Origin: Pseudoalteromonas gelatinilytica | GTDB taxonomy: Bacteria; Pseudomonadota; Gammaproteobacteria; Enterobacterales; Alteromonadaceae | NCBI RefSeq assembly: GCF_001641615.1 | Contig: NZ_LRRU01000019.1 | Span: 482,464-546,463 of the forward strand | Direction of reading: 5' to 3' | DNA: 64,000 nt | Shown here: positions 9,542 through 19,194 of the stretch, one piece after another | Layout: each line of letters starts with the position of its first letter | How positions within the stretch are numbered: position 1 is the first letter of the stretch | Translations under genes and position numbers: made by a program | Notes under the pieces: model-generated | Database searches by the model: none | What the model was told of the DNA's origin: nothing | Seen by the model: the letters and a program-made list of their open reading frames with translations, nothing else

Positions 9542-11673
9542 GTATAGGTAGAGACAATCGCCCGAAAGTTATCAGTTTCAACGAGAAAGTCAGTGGATTA
9601 CGAGTCGCGAGGCGGAAACATTTGCTTTGGCCGTGCCGAATGTACTCAGTATCGATGCAAGCTCCTTTAGATAGAGACTTGAATCCGTTTGAGGTTTTAA
9701 TACTTAGGCTATGCGCAAATTATATCAATGATGTAGCTCAGCTCTCATCGAAGACTGGTTTTGATAAGGAATTGGTACAGTTTATCTGTTCACGCCTAGA
9801 ACAACTTGGCCTGCTTGATGAAAGAAGGAAGTTAACTGCCACAGGTATAAATAAATTTGAGGCTTTAGATAACGTTAGAGATAACACTGACGCTGAATCT
9901 CAAACAGTAGCGGCACACATTTATGTTGATAGTATTTCTAATACTCTTTTGCCAATAATTACAAGAAAGAGAGAGTACGAGCATGTGTCTTCCTCTGAGG
10001 GTAAAGATGCTTGGACTATTCACCTTGGTTCTGCCGGCCAAGGATATGAAGTTAACGCTACCCGTCTACCACCCAAAGGACTTATATCTCAAGGTCCTCC
10101 GACATCAAGTCAGGTAAGTAACGTTATCCAAAGATACCGAAAAAGAAGGTCAATCAGCCGCTTTCTTTCAGGGGATCCTATAGATCAACGGCACTTCTCA
10201 TTCGATGTTGCATCTATTACTGTTGAAGCAGAATATGAAAATGTCTACTTACATACTCAACTGCTTCTTCAAGAAGGAAGTGATGAGTTCTTGGTTACTG
10301 ATGGGTTTGGGTTAGGATTCAGTCAGCAATTCAGTGAGGCTATTGTTAGCTTAGAACCCAAATGGCTTAAACACTGGAAAAGTTGTGCCCAGGTAACTGA
10401 GCTGGGTAATACGGAGGTTGAGCCCATTATTCATAGAAGTACAGGTTCCTCCAGATATCCGAGACTTACTAGATATCTAGATTCGGCAGAGGAAAGCTAT
10501 ACTGAAGCGATGCTTAATCCTACTTCAACGTTTACTCAAAAACAGATTGAATCAAAGCAAAATAAACTAATTAAGAAGTTGTACTCTGCTTTGGAGATGA
10601 CCTTCGCTATTGTAAATACTGACTGGCCTGTGTCTGATTGGAAGAACTATTTTCAACAGGGAACGGATCGAAGTAATGCAGAACTAATTCATGACTATGC
10701 AAGACGTTTAGGTTTTCAGTTTGACAAGCTTACGAAAAAATTTTTGTTTGTTTCTATTGGTAAACTAAAACGAATCGGTATTGAAGAGCCTGAGATGCAA
10801 CCTGAGGTAGTGATGGCAATATTGTCTGCACATATTAATCCTTTGCATCCATTGCGTAAGCTGGGGCGAGAGCATATTGATTTGCTAATCATGCTCTCAA
10901 AGTTAAAAGAGCTTCGAGACCCACTCCAGCATGGGAAATCCTTTGAGATAAGGCAAAAGGAACTAAAGGCAGCCCGGCGGGCTACGTACCGACTGATTAC
11001 GGCTTTACTTCCAGGTACATCACATGCATTGCCAAAAGAAACTAGAGCGAAAGATAACTTAAGCCAAGCAGAAAAGCAGCGTTTTGAAATTTCTGTTCTT
11101 TTAGATGATGAGTTCGGTTTACTAGCCATGCAGCGAATGGATGAAGCAATTAAATCGGAGTTGATCCGAAGCGAGCTTATATATGCCAAGCTTATGGACT
11201 CATCTCATAAAAGGCAAATGGTGGATATACAGCCATGGGCAACAGCGATATTAGGGATTGTTCAAACAAGGGTCTTCCAGCGCATTTCTGATCTGGATAT
11301 CTCTGAGCTTACGGGAAAAGAAGTTAAGGTAAAAGCTCAAGAGAGCGCATCAAAAGCAGGCTTTCGTTTGCCTAAAGGACAACTTCCAGAAGGTATTCAA
11401 ACTGTGAACCTTAGGAGAGCTGAAGCAGCATGTAGGGGGATTAATACTACTATCGGTGCAGAAATGTTGGCCTGGTTAGTGTTGGATAACCATAGTCAAC
11501 TTAGTTTCATCGCTAAATCAGTACCAGAGTGTCTTGGGAAAATCGGTGAGATGATTCGGCATAGAGGTCATGGAAATAGGCCAAGTTATGTCGAAGGTGG
11601 TGCTCTTGTTACCCTAAGACAAGAAATGTATCAAATTATCAGAAAATTTATAGAGATAGATAATGTCAGCTAA
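9538..11673 (+). CDS. Unknown 711-aa operon protein, possible N-terminal winged helix
   Basis: GTG start within a GTGA overlap with the helicase stop. The protein is not recognised. Residues about 45-110 (FEVLILRLCANYIND, then a helix-turn-helix-like stretch ending LGLLDERRKLTATG) resemble a winged-helix fold, with the recognition helix followed by a wing of the LLxxxRxxLTxxG type. The central part contains beta-like sequence, and residues about 340-560 are helical and charged. No nuclease, ATPase or membrane segment was seen. Its 3' end overlaps the McrB-like gene by 11 nt. Position between the helicase and the AAA+ gene argues that it is a dedicated subunit, perhaps for DNA recognition; this is inference. 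Confidence 0.7.
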   Translation: MSIGRDNRPKVISFNEKVSGLRVARRKHLLWPCRMYSVSMQAPLDRDLNPFEVLILRLCANYINDVAQLSSKTGFDKELVQFICSRLEQLGLLDERRKLTATGINKFEALDNVRDNTDAESQTVAAHIYVDSISNTLLPIITRKREYEHVSSSEGKDAWTIHLGSAGQGYEVNATRLPPKGLISQGPPTSSQVSNVIQRYRKRRSISRFLSGDPIDQRHFSFDVASITVEAEYENVYLHTQLLLQEGSDEFLVTDGFGLGFSQQFSEAIVSLEPKWLKHWKSCAQVTELGNTEVEPIIHRSTGSSRYPRLTRYLDSAEESYTEAMLNPTSTFTQKQIESKQNKLIKKLYSALEMTFAIVNTDWPVSDWKNYFQQGTDRSNAELIHDYARRLGFQFDKLTKKFLFVSIGKLKRIGIEEPEMQPEVVMAILSAHINPLHPLRKLGREHIDLLIMLSKLKELRDPLQHGKSFEIRQKELKAARRATYRLITALLPGTSHALPKETRAKDNLSQAEKQRFEISVLLDDEFGLLAMQRMDEAIKSELIRSELIYAKLMDSSHKRQMVDIQPWATAILGIVQTRVFQRISDLDISELTGKEVKVKAQESASKAGFRLPKGQLPEGIQTVNLRRAEAACRGINTTIGAEMLAWLVLDNHSQLSFIAKSVPECLGKIGEMIRHRGHGNRPSYVEGGALVTLRQEMYQIIRKFIEIDNVS

Positions 11674-14227
11674 GAATATGGATAGGTTTAAAATGGTTAA
11701 GAGCAAACCAAATTCAAACACTAAGAAACAAAACCCAAACAGTGATACGTTGCAGGATAAAGAGCAACTACAGGCTTTGCACACTGAGCTAGAAGCTAAG
11801 GAAAACCATCTCAACAGTTATGCAAAAGAGCTGGAGTCTTTAGAAGCTGAACTAAATAAAAAAGAACGATTACTGACAGATGAAACTGTTCGATTGAGAG
11901 CAAAAGAGCAAGAACTTTCTTCTCAGCAAGTGCAAATAGAGGCGGGACTTCCCGGACTTGTAGCCAAAGAGTTGAGCGCAGCAAAAAAATTGCTAGAGAA
12001 ACAAAGAGCAAGTTTCTCAGAGCAGTTAAAACAGTTTGAAACAGAAAAAGCAGAACTCGCAGTTAAAGAGTCGGAATTAAAACGGCTGGAAGTAAAGTGT
12101 CAATCTGACTTCGCAGCAGAGAGAAAAGAGTTTCAGAATAGTTTATTGGAACTTCGCCAAAAGGCTAACAACCAGGTAGATGAAGAAGCTGAAGCTAGAA
12201 AAGAAGAGCTGTTTAGAGAGCTAGAGAAACAGCATCAGCTATCAAAGCAGAAGTTGGTACAAGAGCTAGAAGGAACTCGCCTGGAGGCAGAAAAGCAGTT
12301 AGCCGAAAGAACAAGCGCTATCAATGCGAAAGTGAGTGACAATAATGCTAGAGAAGCAGATCTTCAGTCCAGAGAAGAGCAACTTGATTTTCAGCAAAAG
12401 CTATATAATGAGAAGAAAGAAAAGTTGAATGAAGATTATGCGCAGTTTGAGCTGAAAATAGCAAAAGCAGTCCAGGAAAGGCAGGCAGGGTTTTCTTCAG
12501 AAGAGCTGCGTATGAAAGAGGAATGCGACAGGCTGCGCGCAAGTCTTGATAGCTCTAATAGAGAGCTTAGCCTCTACCAGGAACTTAAACAGAAGCTAAA
12601 TGGTGAATCTCCGGAAAAAGTGCTGTTTGAGTTAGCTGCTTATAAAGAAGAGATTGTTACCCTTAAAGAAGAACTGACAAGAAGACCTGAGCAACAGGTT
12701 CAGCAGTTGTTTGAGCAAGCAAAGTTAGAAAAGGGACTGCTCGAGTCCAGCAATGAAGCTTTGATATACGAGCGTGATGCTCTCAAGAGGCAAATCAAAG
12801 AGCTTGAAGATAGTAGCTTCGAAGCAGAGATGTGGCAAAGAAAGTATGAATCTCTGGAAGTAAGAAGAGATGCTCTAGAGAGGGTAAACTCAGAACTCCA
12901 GCAGGAACTGGACCGATTAGCTCCTACAGCAGTGAATGAAGTGAGCCGAGAAGTACGTCTCGAACAGATTAACACGCCTGTTGTTAGCCTAAATGAGGAG
13001 CAGAAACAGCAGCTGATTGTTTTTGATAAGTCGAAGCTACGAAATGAAATGGACTGGCTTGATGTTATTTATAAGCGTTGTGATGAGTATGGCCTTAAGT
13101 TCAATCGTAGAATACTGTTTGCATTTCATACCGCTTTAAAGGTTGCTGAATGGTCACCAATAACAGTACTTGCTGGGGTTAGTGGTACAGGTAAGTCAGA
13201 ACTACCAAGGCTTTATTCTCACTTTGGTGGAATTAGTTTCTTGTCTCTACCTGTGCAGCCAAACTGGGATAGCCAAGAATCAATGCTGGGTTACTTTAAC
13301 TCCATTGACGATCGGTTTGACGCTGAACCTGCACTGAGGTTTTTACTACAAAGTCAAAAGGAATGTAGTAATGAGTATCCAGGCTTGAAATATGGCGTTA
13401 ACTTGCTCCTACTTGATGAAATGAACCTTGCACACGTCGAGTTATATTTTGCCGAGTTCTTGAGTAAGTTGGAGCAGCGCCGGGGCAAAAAGCGGGGAGA
13501 TACCCCTTGTCTTGATATTAAGCTGGGTGCGAAAGACGGAATATACCAGCTACCACTTGAGAGGAATGTTCTTTGGGCCGGTACTATGAATCAGGACGAG
13601 ACAACCAAATCTCTGTCTGACAAAGTTATTGACCGAGGAATCGCAATTCATTTCCCTAGACCAAAGGAGCTTCATAGTCGACAGACGTTGGATGTTTTGC
13701 CAGATCCTGAGCCAATGCTTCATTATAAGGAATGGCGTAATTGGGTAAGTATTTCTAGCCAAGAGGTTCCAGATAAAGAGCTCAAGAAATACAAGTTAAT
13801 GGTAGAAAAAATAAATAGTTGCCTGTCTTCTGTCGGTCTTGCTCTTGGCCATCGTGTCTGGCAATCAATTGAATTTTATATGGCAAACTACCCAATGGTA
13901 AAAAACTTAATTGACACAAATACCGAGGATACAAGCAAGTTAAATAAGTGGCTTAAGATTGCGTTTGAGGATCAACTTGTACAGAAGGTAATGCCGAAAC
14001 TTAGGGGAGTCGAAACCAGAGGTTACGGAAAAATAAACTGTTTAGATCCTATTAAACAATTGCTGACAGATAATGATTTCTCAATTGTTGAAGATTTTGA
14101 ACGCGCGTGTCAGTTTGGTCATGGCCAGTTCATGTGGAGTAGTGCGGAGTATTTGAACAATGATGAAGCATTTTCAGAGCTGGAAGAGCTGCCAACCGAA
14201 GAGTTAGAAGGCTCTGCTGATGAGTGA
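11663..14227 (+). CDS. McrB-like AAA+ ATPase with long N-terminal coiled coil
   Basis: 854 aa. Residues about 15-430 are a nearly continuous Glu/Lys/Gln/Leu-rich coiled coil. The AAA+ module follows: Walker A LAGVSGTGKSELP (about 503-515), Walker B LLLLDEMNLAH (about 581-591), sensor 1 in WAGTMNQDETT (about 638-648) and arginine-finger region SDKVIDRG. The MNLAH and MNQDETT signatures are those of the McrB/GTPase-type AAA+ branch seen in McrBC restriction systems. The normal DNA-binding N-terminal domain of McrB is replaced by the coiled coil. The C-terminus is acidic (EELPTEELEGSADE). It overlaps the DUF2357 gene by 8 nt, the McrB-McrC-like arrangement. Coupling to DUF2357 is known for such pairs; GTP versus ATP use cannot be told. 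Confidence 0.85.
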   Translation: MSAKNMDRFKMVKSKPNSNTKKQNPNSDTLQDKEQLQALHTELEAKENHLNSYAKELESLEAELNKKERLLTDETVRLRAKEQELSSQQVQIEAGLPGLVAKELSAAKKLLEKQRASFSEQLKQFETEKAELAVKESELKRLEVKCQSDFAAERKEFQNSLLELRQKANNQVDEEAEARKEELFRELEKQHQLSKQKLVQELEGTRLEAEKQLAERTSAINAKVSDNNAREADLQSREEQLDFQQKLYNEKKEKLNEDYAQFELKIAKAVQERQAGFSSEELRMKEECDRLRASLDSSNRELSLYQELKQKLNGESPEKVLFELAAYKEEIVTLKEELTRRPEQQVQQLFEQAKLEKGLLESSNEALIYERDALKRQIKELEDSSFEAEMWQRKYESLEVRRDALERVNSELQQELDRLAPTAVNEVSREVRLEQINTPVVSLNEEQKQQLIVFDKSKLRNEMDWLDVIYKRCDEYGLKFNRRILFAFHTALKVAEWSPITVLAGVSGTGKSELPRLYSHFGGISFLSLPVQPNWDSQESMLGYFNSIDDRFDAEPALRFLLQSQKECSNEYPGLKYGVNLLLLDEMNLAHVELYFAEFLSKLEQRRGKKRGDTPCLDIKLGAKDGIYQLPLERNVLWAGTMNQDETTKSLSDKVIDRGIAIHFPRPKELHSRQTLDVLPDPEPMLHYKEWRNWVSISSQEVPDKELKKYKLMVEKINSCLSSVGLALGHRVWQSIEFYMANYPMVKNLIDTNTEDTSKLNKWLKIAFEDQLVQKVMPKLRGVETRGYGKINCLDPIKQLLTDNDFSIVEDFERACQFGHGQFMWSSAEYLNNDEAFSELEELPTEELEGSADE

Positions 14228-17200
14228 GTTAACGTGCTTAGACTGGAGAGAGTTTGAGGATCTTTACTACGCTTTAGATGACCAGAATATCCGCGGAGAT
14301 GCAGAACAAATTTTGCGCCTTCGGGATTGGTTTAATGGGCTTTGCACGTTTGACCCTCTGACGAGTCTGCCTGAGTCAAGTAACCTGAGTTCGGTGTTGC
14401 AAAGCATCGCATCAGGTAGTGGGGAAGAGAAAGAGCTATCGCAACTTAACGATCGATTCTCAAAAATCATCCAACAAGTTGACCTTGCAGTTAACGAGAT
14501 TCTATTTAATCCTAGGGAAAAAATGGTACGAGAGCATAGCTTCGTGCCAGTTCCTAAAGTGAAGCATGTAGACAGTAAAAGTATTCAGTGGTTGAGTCGT
14601 CAGCCGGGGCGAAACATGAGGGAGAAAATGGCATCTTCTTCAAAAATCCTGGCTGTCGTGAAAAACACATCTTTAGACACGTCAGAAAACCGGCTGTTTA
14701 AACATTTCCTCTTAAGAGTCGAGAGGGTTTTCTTAGCAAGAATAGAGACTCAGAGCTTGGTAGCTGAGCGGCCTCTTTATGAAGAACTGCTGTCGCGTAT
14801 TCAGTACTGGTTAGCTCAACCAGAAGTAAAAGGTATTGGTTATTGGCGTTCGCTTTCACCAAATAATGTTTTATTGCAAGATAAGCACTATCGAAAAGTT
14901 TGGAGCTCTTGGCAAGAGCTGAGGAAACTGGATGAGACCTTGTTATTGGATAATAAAAACAGCGATCAACAGTTATCTACTTATATCTTCTGGAAGATAC
15001 TTGCCTATTTGTCACAACACAAGGAAGTTAAGTTAGTCGAGCAGCCTACACTATTTCAGTATGATCAACTTGAGATTACGACAGTAGTACTGATAGAAGG
15101 TCGTGTGTATCTAACTGGTCAGCCACCACAAAAGCTTATTATTCGATTAGATAACAATTTAGTTAGAGTTCAACTGGGGAAAAAACGCCTACAGCTCAAA
15201 ATGACGGCTCGGACTATTGATATTGTAGACCATTCAGGAACGGCATTGGCAAGCTATATGAAAGGTTTCCATAAGGTAGATAGATTAGTGGTGGAAGTAA
15301 ACCGGTTGCTGGTGGGGCACGAACCAAATAGCTTGCAACAAACTACCTTCAATAAATTTGTTGAGCATGATCCGGTTACTGTCGAAATAGGCTCACTTAA
15401 CACTAGGGTTAAAATTGCAGGCAAGAAGACTCATGTTGCTCCGTTGCGTTTCTTAAGACAGTTTTGGCAGCATCAGGATGAAAACTACCCCGTAGACTGC
15501 AGTTTATCTTCAGCGTTGCAGCTAGGCGATTATGCAGAGACTATCACCTGTAAGCATCTATGGAACGATAACAATGACTCAATGCTTAATGTATCAATTG
15601 ATAGTTATGTACACTCTTTAAAAGATTTGATAGGTACGCGTCCACTTACTTATCTTGTTCCGGATTATTTGAATGAGCTCGGAACTGAACAGCTTCGAAG
15701 AAGCTTGAATCTTGCTTTTTTAGATGCGAGACCACTACCAATGAGTATCGCATCATTACTCTTATGGCAAAGAGGAAAATCGTTCGAAAAAACAGACATT
15801 AGAGACGGTGACCTGTTTTTTATTCTTGATAGTAGTGCTGATAATCTCTACATGATACCGGTGGTCGCAAAAATACAGGACAGTTACAAGAAACGCTTAC
15901 CAGAGATGAAAGGTGTGATTTGGGAGAGACATCCACCACTCAGACTTTCTGGCTCTTCAAGTATGGAGCTAGTTGAGAAAAGTCTAAATAAAGAACTGTT
16001 TTCAGCCGTTGAAGGATTGCTGAGTTTCGATGAAGTTTTTGAAGCAGTCGGTAGGTTGTCAATTGTTTCTAACGATGGAAAGTGGTTGGATTGGCCTAAG
16101 TCTCTAAAGGAGAAATTGACCGATATAGCGAAGAGTAATCAACTGATAAAGGGTGAGTTCCTTGCTGAGTCTAGACGTCACGCTGTCAGTTTTGATCGTG
16201 TACGAATGCTCTCATTGACTAGGACAGTGAAGAAGCCAAAGTGGCTAGAACCTGGGGCCTGGTTGAACAATTCAGGTTTGTTGGTCGATTGTGAAGATGT
16301 TATCCAGAATAATATACGTTTTGTTGATAGCGGTATCCTTTGGCGAGACCACCTTCCACAGCTTTCAACTCGAACAGTTGTCGATGGTATTGAGCGCGAT
16401 TTCTTTTTTGTAAAAGACGTCCCACCAATTCAACCTGTGAGAGGGAAAGAGGTATCTATCGAGTTGGATGAGAAGTTTGTTCTTTCTTCGGGGCAAAACT
16501 ATTACGAACTTCCTCTGTTCTTAGGTACGAGTAAGGAAAGAACTAAACATTCGATTCGTTTGGAATCTCAGGCTTTTCCACTAACTAAGAATACAGAATG
16601 TTTATTGGAACTCTCATATACTTATGGAGCGGATCAACCGTATAAACTCATATTTATACCGAATGAGCGGAAGAACGCTGAGTTTCGTAGAGTTGAAGCT
16701 AGGTGGACCACGTCTGGTAAGAAAGCCGAAGTATCTAGCCCTACCTATCCTCGAATATATGCATGGGAAGACTTTAAAAACTATTCTGATGGTGTGAAAA
16801 GGGATCCTCAGGATTTACTAGACTGGTTGGAGCGTGAATTTGAAAAAATTGTAGCAATTAGGGATTTTGTGTTTTCTGGTGATAATGGGAAAAGAATAAC
16901 TATTAATACGCGAGGCTCAGAGTGGTTTACAGATAGAAATGGAAGCCGTTGTTGCAAGTTTCAGCACCCAAGGTACGGAGAAATCTTCATTCATCAAAGC
17001 AACTACGAAGACTTTGATGAATGCCGGTACGAGATATCACTCGATATAGTCCGAAGCAATAAAGGTAACTGGCAAGCACGCTCGATTACAGAGGCAGGTT
17101 TGTTGCCGAAAGAGTCGAAATATGTATTCAGTAATAGTTATCGTTTCCCAATGTTGACTGTTTGGAACAATGGCAACAACTTATCGGACGAATCAGTACC

Positions 17201-17999
17201 ACAGAAATTTAAGGTTCTAGCACAGCAGGCGGTCGAGGCTGCGACACAGTTGTTATTTAGTCGGTTGCATAGAGAGGATTTACCTTTCGAAATAGAAAGA
17301 GAGCTGCAGCAATTTTTGTGTTATCTGCATGTAGATATGCCTATCGAAATGACGAATAGGCTCATTGCTGAAATTGACAAAGGGGATATGCTTGGGAGTT
17401 TGCCTTACCAATTACCTTATGCGTTGGGTGGTGTTCACGCTGATTGGCAGAAATCTCTAATGAAAACTCTGTTGAAATTGGTAAGCAATAGAGGTTTGAA
17501 AGCTTCAAAAGCCTTAGATATTCTATCTATCGCTGCATGGAGAGAACCAAAGTTTATCTTCGGTTTTGAACAGAAGCAGGTAGAGCCCATATTGGATTCG
17601 CTAGTAAATGCATTGCAGTTTGATAACGATGATTTGAAGAGTGGTGACAAAGCTAAGCCAGTTCGCTGGAACTCACTTCTCAGAAAACTAGAACTTTTAC
17701 TTGCGTTAATACGTTTGAGAGACAGTGATGAGCCAGAGGTCAGTAAAATATTCTCACTAGAAAGTAAAACCATCAATGCAGTGACTAAAATAGTAGAAGA
17801 GATCAATACTAATCACGGAGCTAAATTAAACAAGCAGTTAGCACAGGCTCGTGCTGTTAAATCACGTGTAAAGTTTGAGCTGAATAAACCTGACACCATG
17901 AAAAACACACCTGATATCTTGTATGCTCTCCGGCTTTATTTAACTGGGGATACAGGTGCAAACCTCATCACGATATCTGGAGTTGTTGATGATGCTTAG
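14220..17999 (+). CDS. DUF2357 (McrC-like) protein, apparently fused to an Hsp70/actin-like module
   Basis: 1259 aa. Residues about 100-180 hold the DUF2357 hallmark (WLSRQPGRNMREK followed by VKNTSLDTSENRLFKHFL). Downstream, about residues 430-560 look Hsp70-like: a YLVPDYLNELGTEQLRRSLN stretch like the Hsp70 VPAYFNDxQR helix, an SIASLLLWQ segment like the EPTAAAL region, and DLFFILDSSADNLYMIP in the place of the phosphate-2 strand turn. About residues 770-840 resemble an Hsp70-type beta-sandwich (YYELPLFLG, then HSIRLESQAFPL). No C-terminal PD-(D/E)XK motif was seen, although many DUF2357 proteins carry one. It overlaps the AAA+ gene by 8 nt and the phosphatase by 11 nt. The DUF2357 call is good; the Hsp70-like call is by eye. 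Confidence 0.7.
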   Translation: MSELTCLDWREFEDLYYALDDQNIRGDAEQILRLRDWFNGLCTFDPLTSLPESSNLSSVLQSIASGSGEEKELSQLNDRFSKIIQQVDLAVNEILFNPREKMVREHSFVPVPKVKHVDSKSIQWLSRQPGRNMREKMASSSKILAVVKNTSLDTSENRLFKHFLLRVERVFLARIETQSLVAERPLYEELLSRIQYWLAQPEVKGIGYWRSLSPNNVLLQDKHYRKVWSSWQELRKLDETLLLDNKNSDQQLSTYIFWKILAYLSQHKEVKLVEQPTLFQYDQLEITTVVLIEGRVYLTGQPPQKLIIRLDNNLVRVQLGKKRLQLKMTARTIDIVDHSGTALASYMKGFHKVDRLVVEVNRLLVGHEPNSLQQTTFNKFVEHDPVTVEIGSLNTRVKIAGKKTHVAPLRFLRQFWQHQDENYPVDCSLSSALQLGDYAETITCKHLWNDNNDSMLNVSIDSYVHSLKDLIGTRPLTYLVPDYLNELGTEQLRRSLNLAFLDARPLPMSIASLLLWQRGKSFEKTDIRDGDLFFILDSSADNLYMIPVVAKIQDSYKKRLPEMKGVIWERHPPLRLSGSSSMELVEKSLNKELFSAVEGLLSFDEVFEAVGRLSIVSNDGKWLDWPKSLKEKLTDIAKSNQLIKGEFLAESRRHAVSFDRVRMLSLTRTVKKPKWLEPGAWLNNSGLLVDCEDVIQNNIRFVDSGILWRDHLPQLSTRTVVDGIERDFFFVKDVPPIQPVRGKEVSIELDEKFVLSSGQNYYELPLFLGTSKERTKHSIRLESQAFPLTKNTECLLELSYTYGADQPYKLIFIPNERKNAEFRRVEARWTTSGKKAEVSSPTYPRIYAWEDFKNYSDGVKRDPQDLLDWLEREFEKIVAIRDFVFSGDNGKRITINTRGSEWFTDRNGSRCCKFQHPRYGEIFIHQSNYEDFDECRYEISLDIVRSNKGNWQARSITEAGLLPKESKYVFSNSYRFPMLTVWNNGNNLSDESVPQKFKVLAQQAVEAATQLLFSRLHREDLPFEIERELQQFLCYLHVDMPIEMTNRLIAEIDKGDMLGSLPYQLPYALGGVHADWQKSLMKTLLKLVSNRGLKASKALDILSIAAWREPKFIFGFEQKQVEPILDSLVNALQFDNDDLKSGDKAKPVRWNSLLRKLELLLALIRLRDSDEPEVSKIFSLESKTINAVTKIVEEINTNHGAKLNKQLAQARAVKSRVKFELNKPDTMKNTPDILYALRLYLTGDTGANLITISGVVDDA

Positions 18000-18708
18000 C
18001 TGCTGGGCCACTGGTGGAGTAAGCGTGATTGGTCCATTACACATCAGAGAAAATATCCCTAATCAAGATTATTGGTTGGGAAAAGAGTACAGCTGGGGCT
18101 CGGTCTTAGTTGTTTCTGACGGATTAGGTAGCAAGCCTTATGCGGATGTAGGTTCTAAGGCCGCTTGCGAGTCGGTTATTGAAATAGCTGAAAAATGGGA
18201 TTTCGATAAGGATTTTGATCAAGACAGATTTACTAGCCGCATTCATTCTGAGTGGTTGAGACGCATATCACCGCTAAGAGCAGAGGATTGCAGCGCTACT
18301 TGTTTGTTTGCTATTCAGGTGGGTTGCAGTTGCTTTCTAGGGAAGTTAGGTGATGGTTTGATTTGCCTAGGAAGTCGCTCAGATCAAGCTTATCTAGAAG
18401 TAAACCATGATAATAGCCAAGGATTTTCAAATCTTACCTTATCACTATACTCGCGGCACTATTCCTCAGACTGGCAGGTTTCAATTCATGATTCATCGTT
18501 ATATGACTTTGTCTTTATGTGTACCGATGGCATTGCTGACGATTTGCCACAAGAAAATATCAAAGATTTTGCATGTGGTGTTGTTGAAAATTACGAGTCA
18601 AAAGTATCCGACGGAAAAGCTTTGAACGCTCCAGAGTGGCTAATTAATTGGCCTGTAAAAGGACACTCAGATGACAAAACATTCGCTTTAATGATTAAAA
18701 AATGTTAA
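17989..18708 (+). CDS. PP2C-family Ser/Thr phosphatase (TerY-P phosphatase)
   Basis: 239 aa from the ATG at 17989, chosen because GGAG lies 6 nt upstream and the PP2C fold begins soon after; an upstream ATG at 17956 would add 11 residues with no domain, and ATG 17992 is also possible. PP2C motifs: NQDYW (25-29), VVSDGLGS with metal-binding Asp44, SATCLF, KLGDGLICL, MCTDGIADD and the terminal GHSDDKTFALM. It should remove phosphates placed by the kinase at 4626-6185, using two Mn2+ or Mg2+ ions. The start lies inside the end of the DUF2357 gene. It is the last gene of the operon; the next gene is on the opposite strand. Confidence 0.9.
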   Translation: MMLSCWATGGVSVIGPLHIRENIPNQDYWLGKEYSWGSVLVVSDGLGSKPYADVGSKAACESVIEIAEKWDFDKDFDQDRFTSRIHSEWLRRISPLRAEDCSATCLFAIQVGCSCFLGKLGDGLICLGSRSDQAYLEVNHDNSQGFSNLTLSLYSRHYSSDWQVSIHDSSLYDFVFMCTDGIADDLPQENIKDFACGVVENYESKVSDGKALNAPEWLINWPVKGHSDDKTFALMIKKC

Positions 18709-18736
18709 TTCAAATGCTTAGAATCGTTAGTTTCTA

Positions 18737-19057
18737 TTATATGTTTGTATCTAGTAAAGAAAAATTAGTTTTTATCTTTTTAACTATATGCTTTTTAAAC
18801 AAGCTTTTGTCTAAATATACGTATGAGGTATTTTGATCAACATTAAAAACAACTCGACCTCTGGGAAAGTTGTAGTAGTCAGTGTTGTCTAGCATTAAAC
18901 CAAACAATTGATAAATATTATTATCTTCCCACTCAACTTGGTGTTGCAGCGTGCTATCAATAAATTCAAGTTGATCTGGCTTTAAGTCGATAGCACTTTG
19001 AGCTTTAAAGACTAATGTGTTTTCAGCAAACCAAAAGATGCCAACTTTGATATTCAT
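18737..19057 (-). CDS. Small conserved hypothetical protein
   Basis: 106 aa. The start has a clear AGGAG Shine-Dalgarno 6 nt upstream (complement of 19064-19068). The sequence has a GIFWFAENTLVFKAQ opening, an FIDSTLQHQVEW middle and a YYNFPRGRVVFNVDQN followed by YVYLDKSLFKK end. I recall this pattern (a PRGRV strand followed by a D-K/R-S-L segment) in about 100-aa hypothetical proteins found in bacterial accessory regions, but not a function. No membrane segment or catalytic motif is evident. It is convergent with the phosphatase gene, 28 nt away, so it ends the operon region. Confidence 0.7.
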   Translation of the reverse strand: MNIKVGIFWFAENTLVFKAQSAIDLKPDQLEFIDSTLQHQVEWEDNNIYQLFGLMLDNTDYYNFPRGRVVFNVDQNTSYVYLDKSLFKKHIVKKIKTNFSLLDTNI

Positions 19058-19194
19058 AAAGGGCTCCTAAACTTATTTTTCCCGACATTATTCGGTTAAG
19101 TCCAATTTAGAACCCTTCCTCACTGCCTCTTTCTGCTAAAATTTATACTTCTGATGGGGTGCTTATTATCGCCACTGGTATGGGTAAGCAAAAT

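Noticed and set aside
6182..11673. Hidden endonuclease in the helicase or the 711-aa protein
   Set aside because: I looked for PD-(D/E)XK, HNH and GIY-YIG motifs and found none that were convincing; it is left as an open question.
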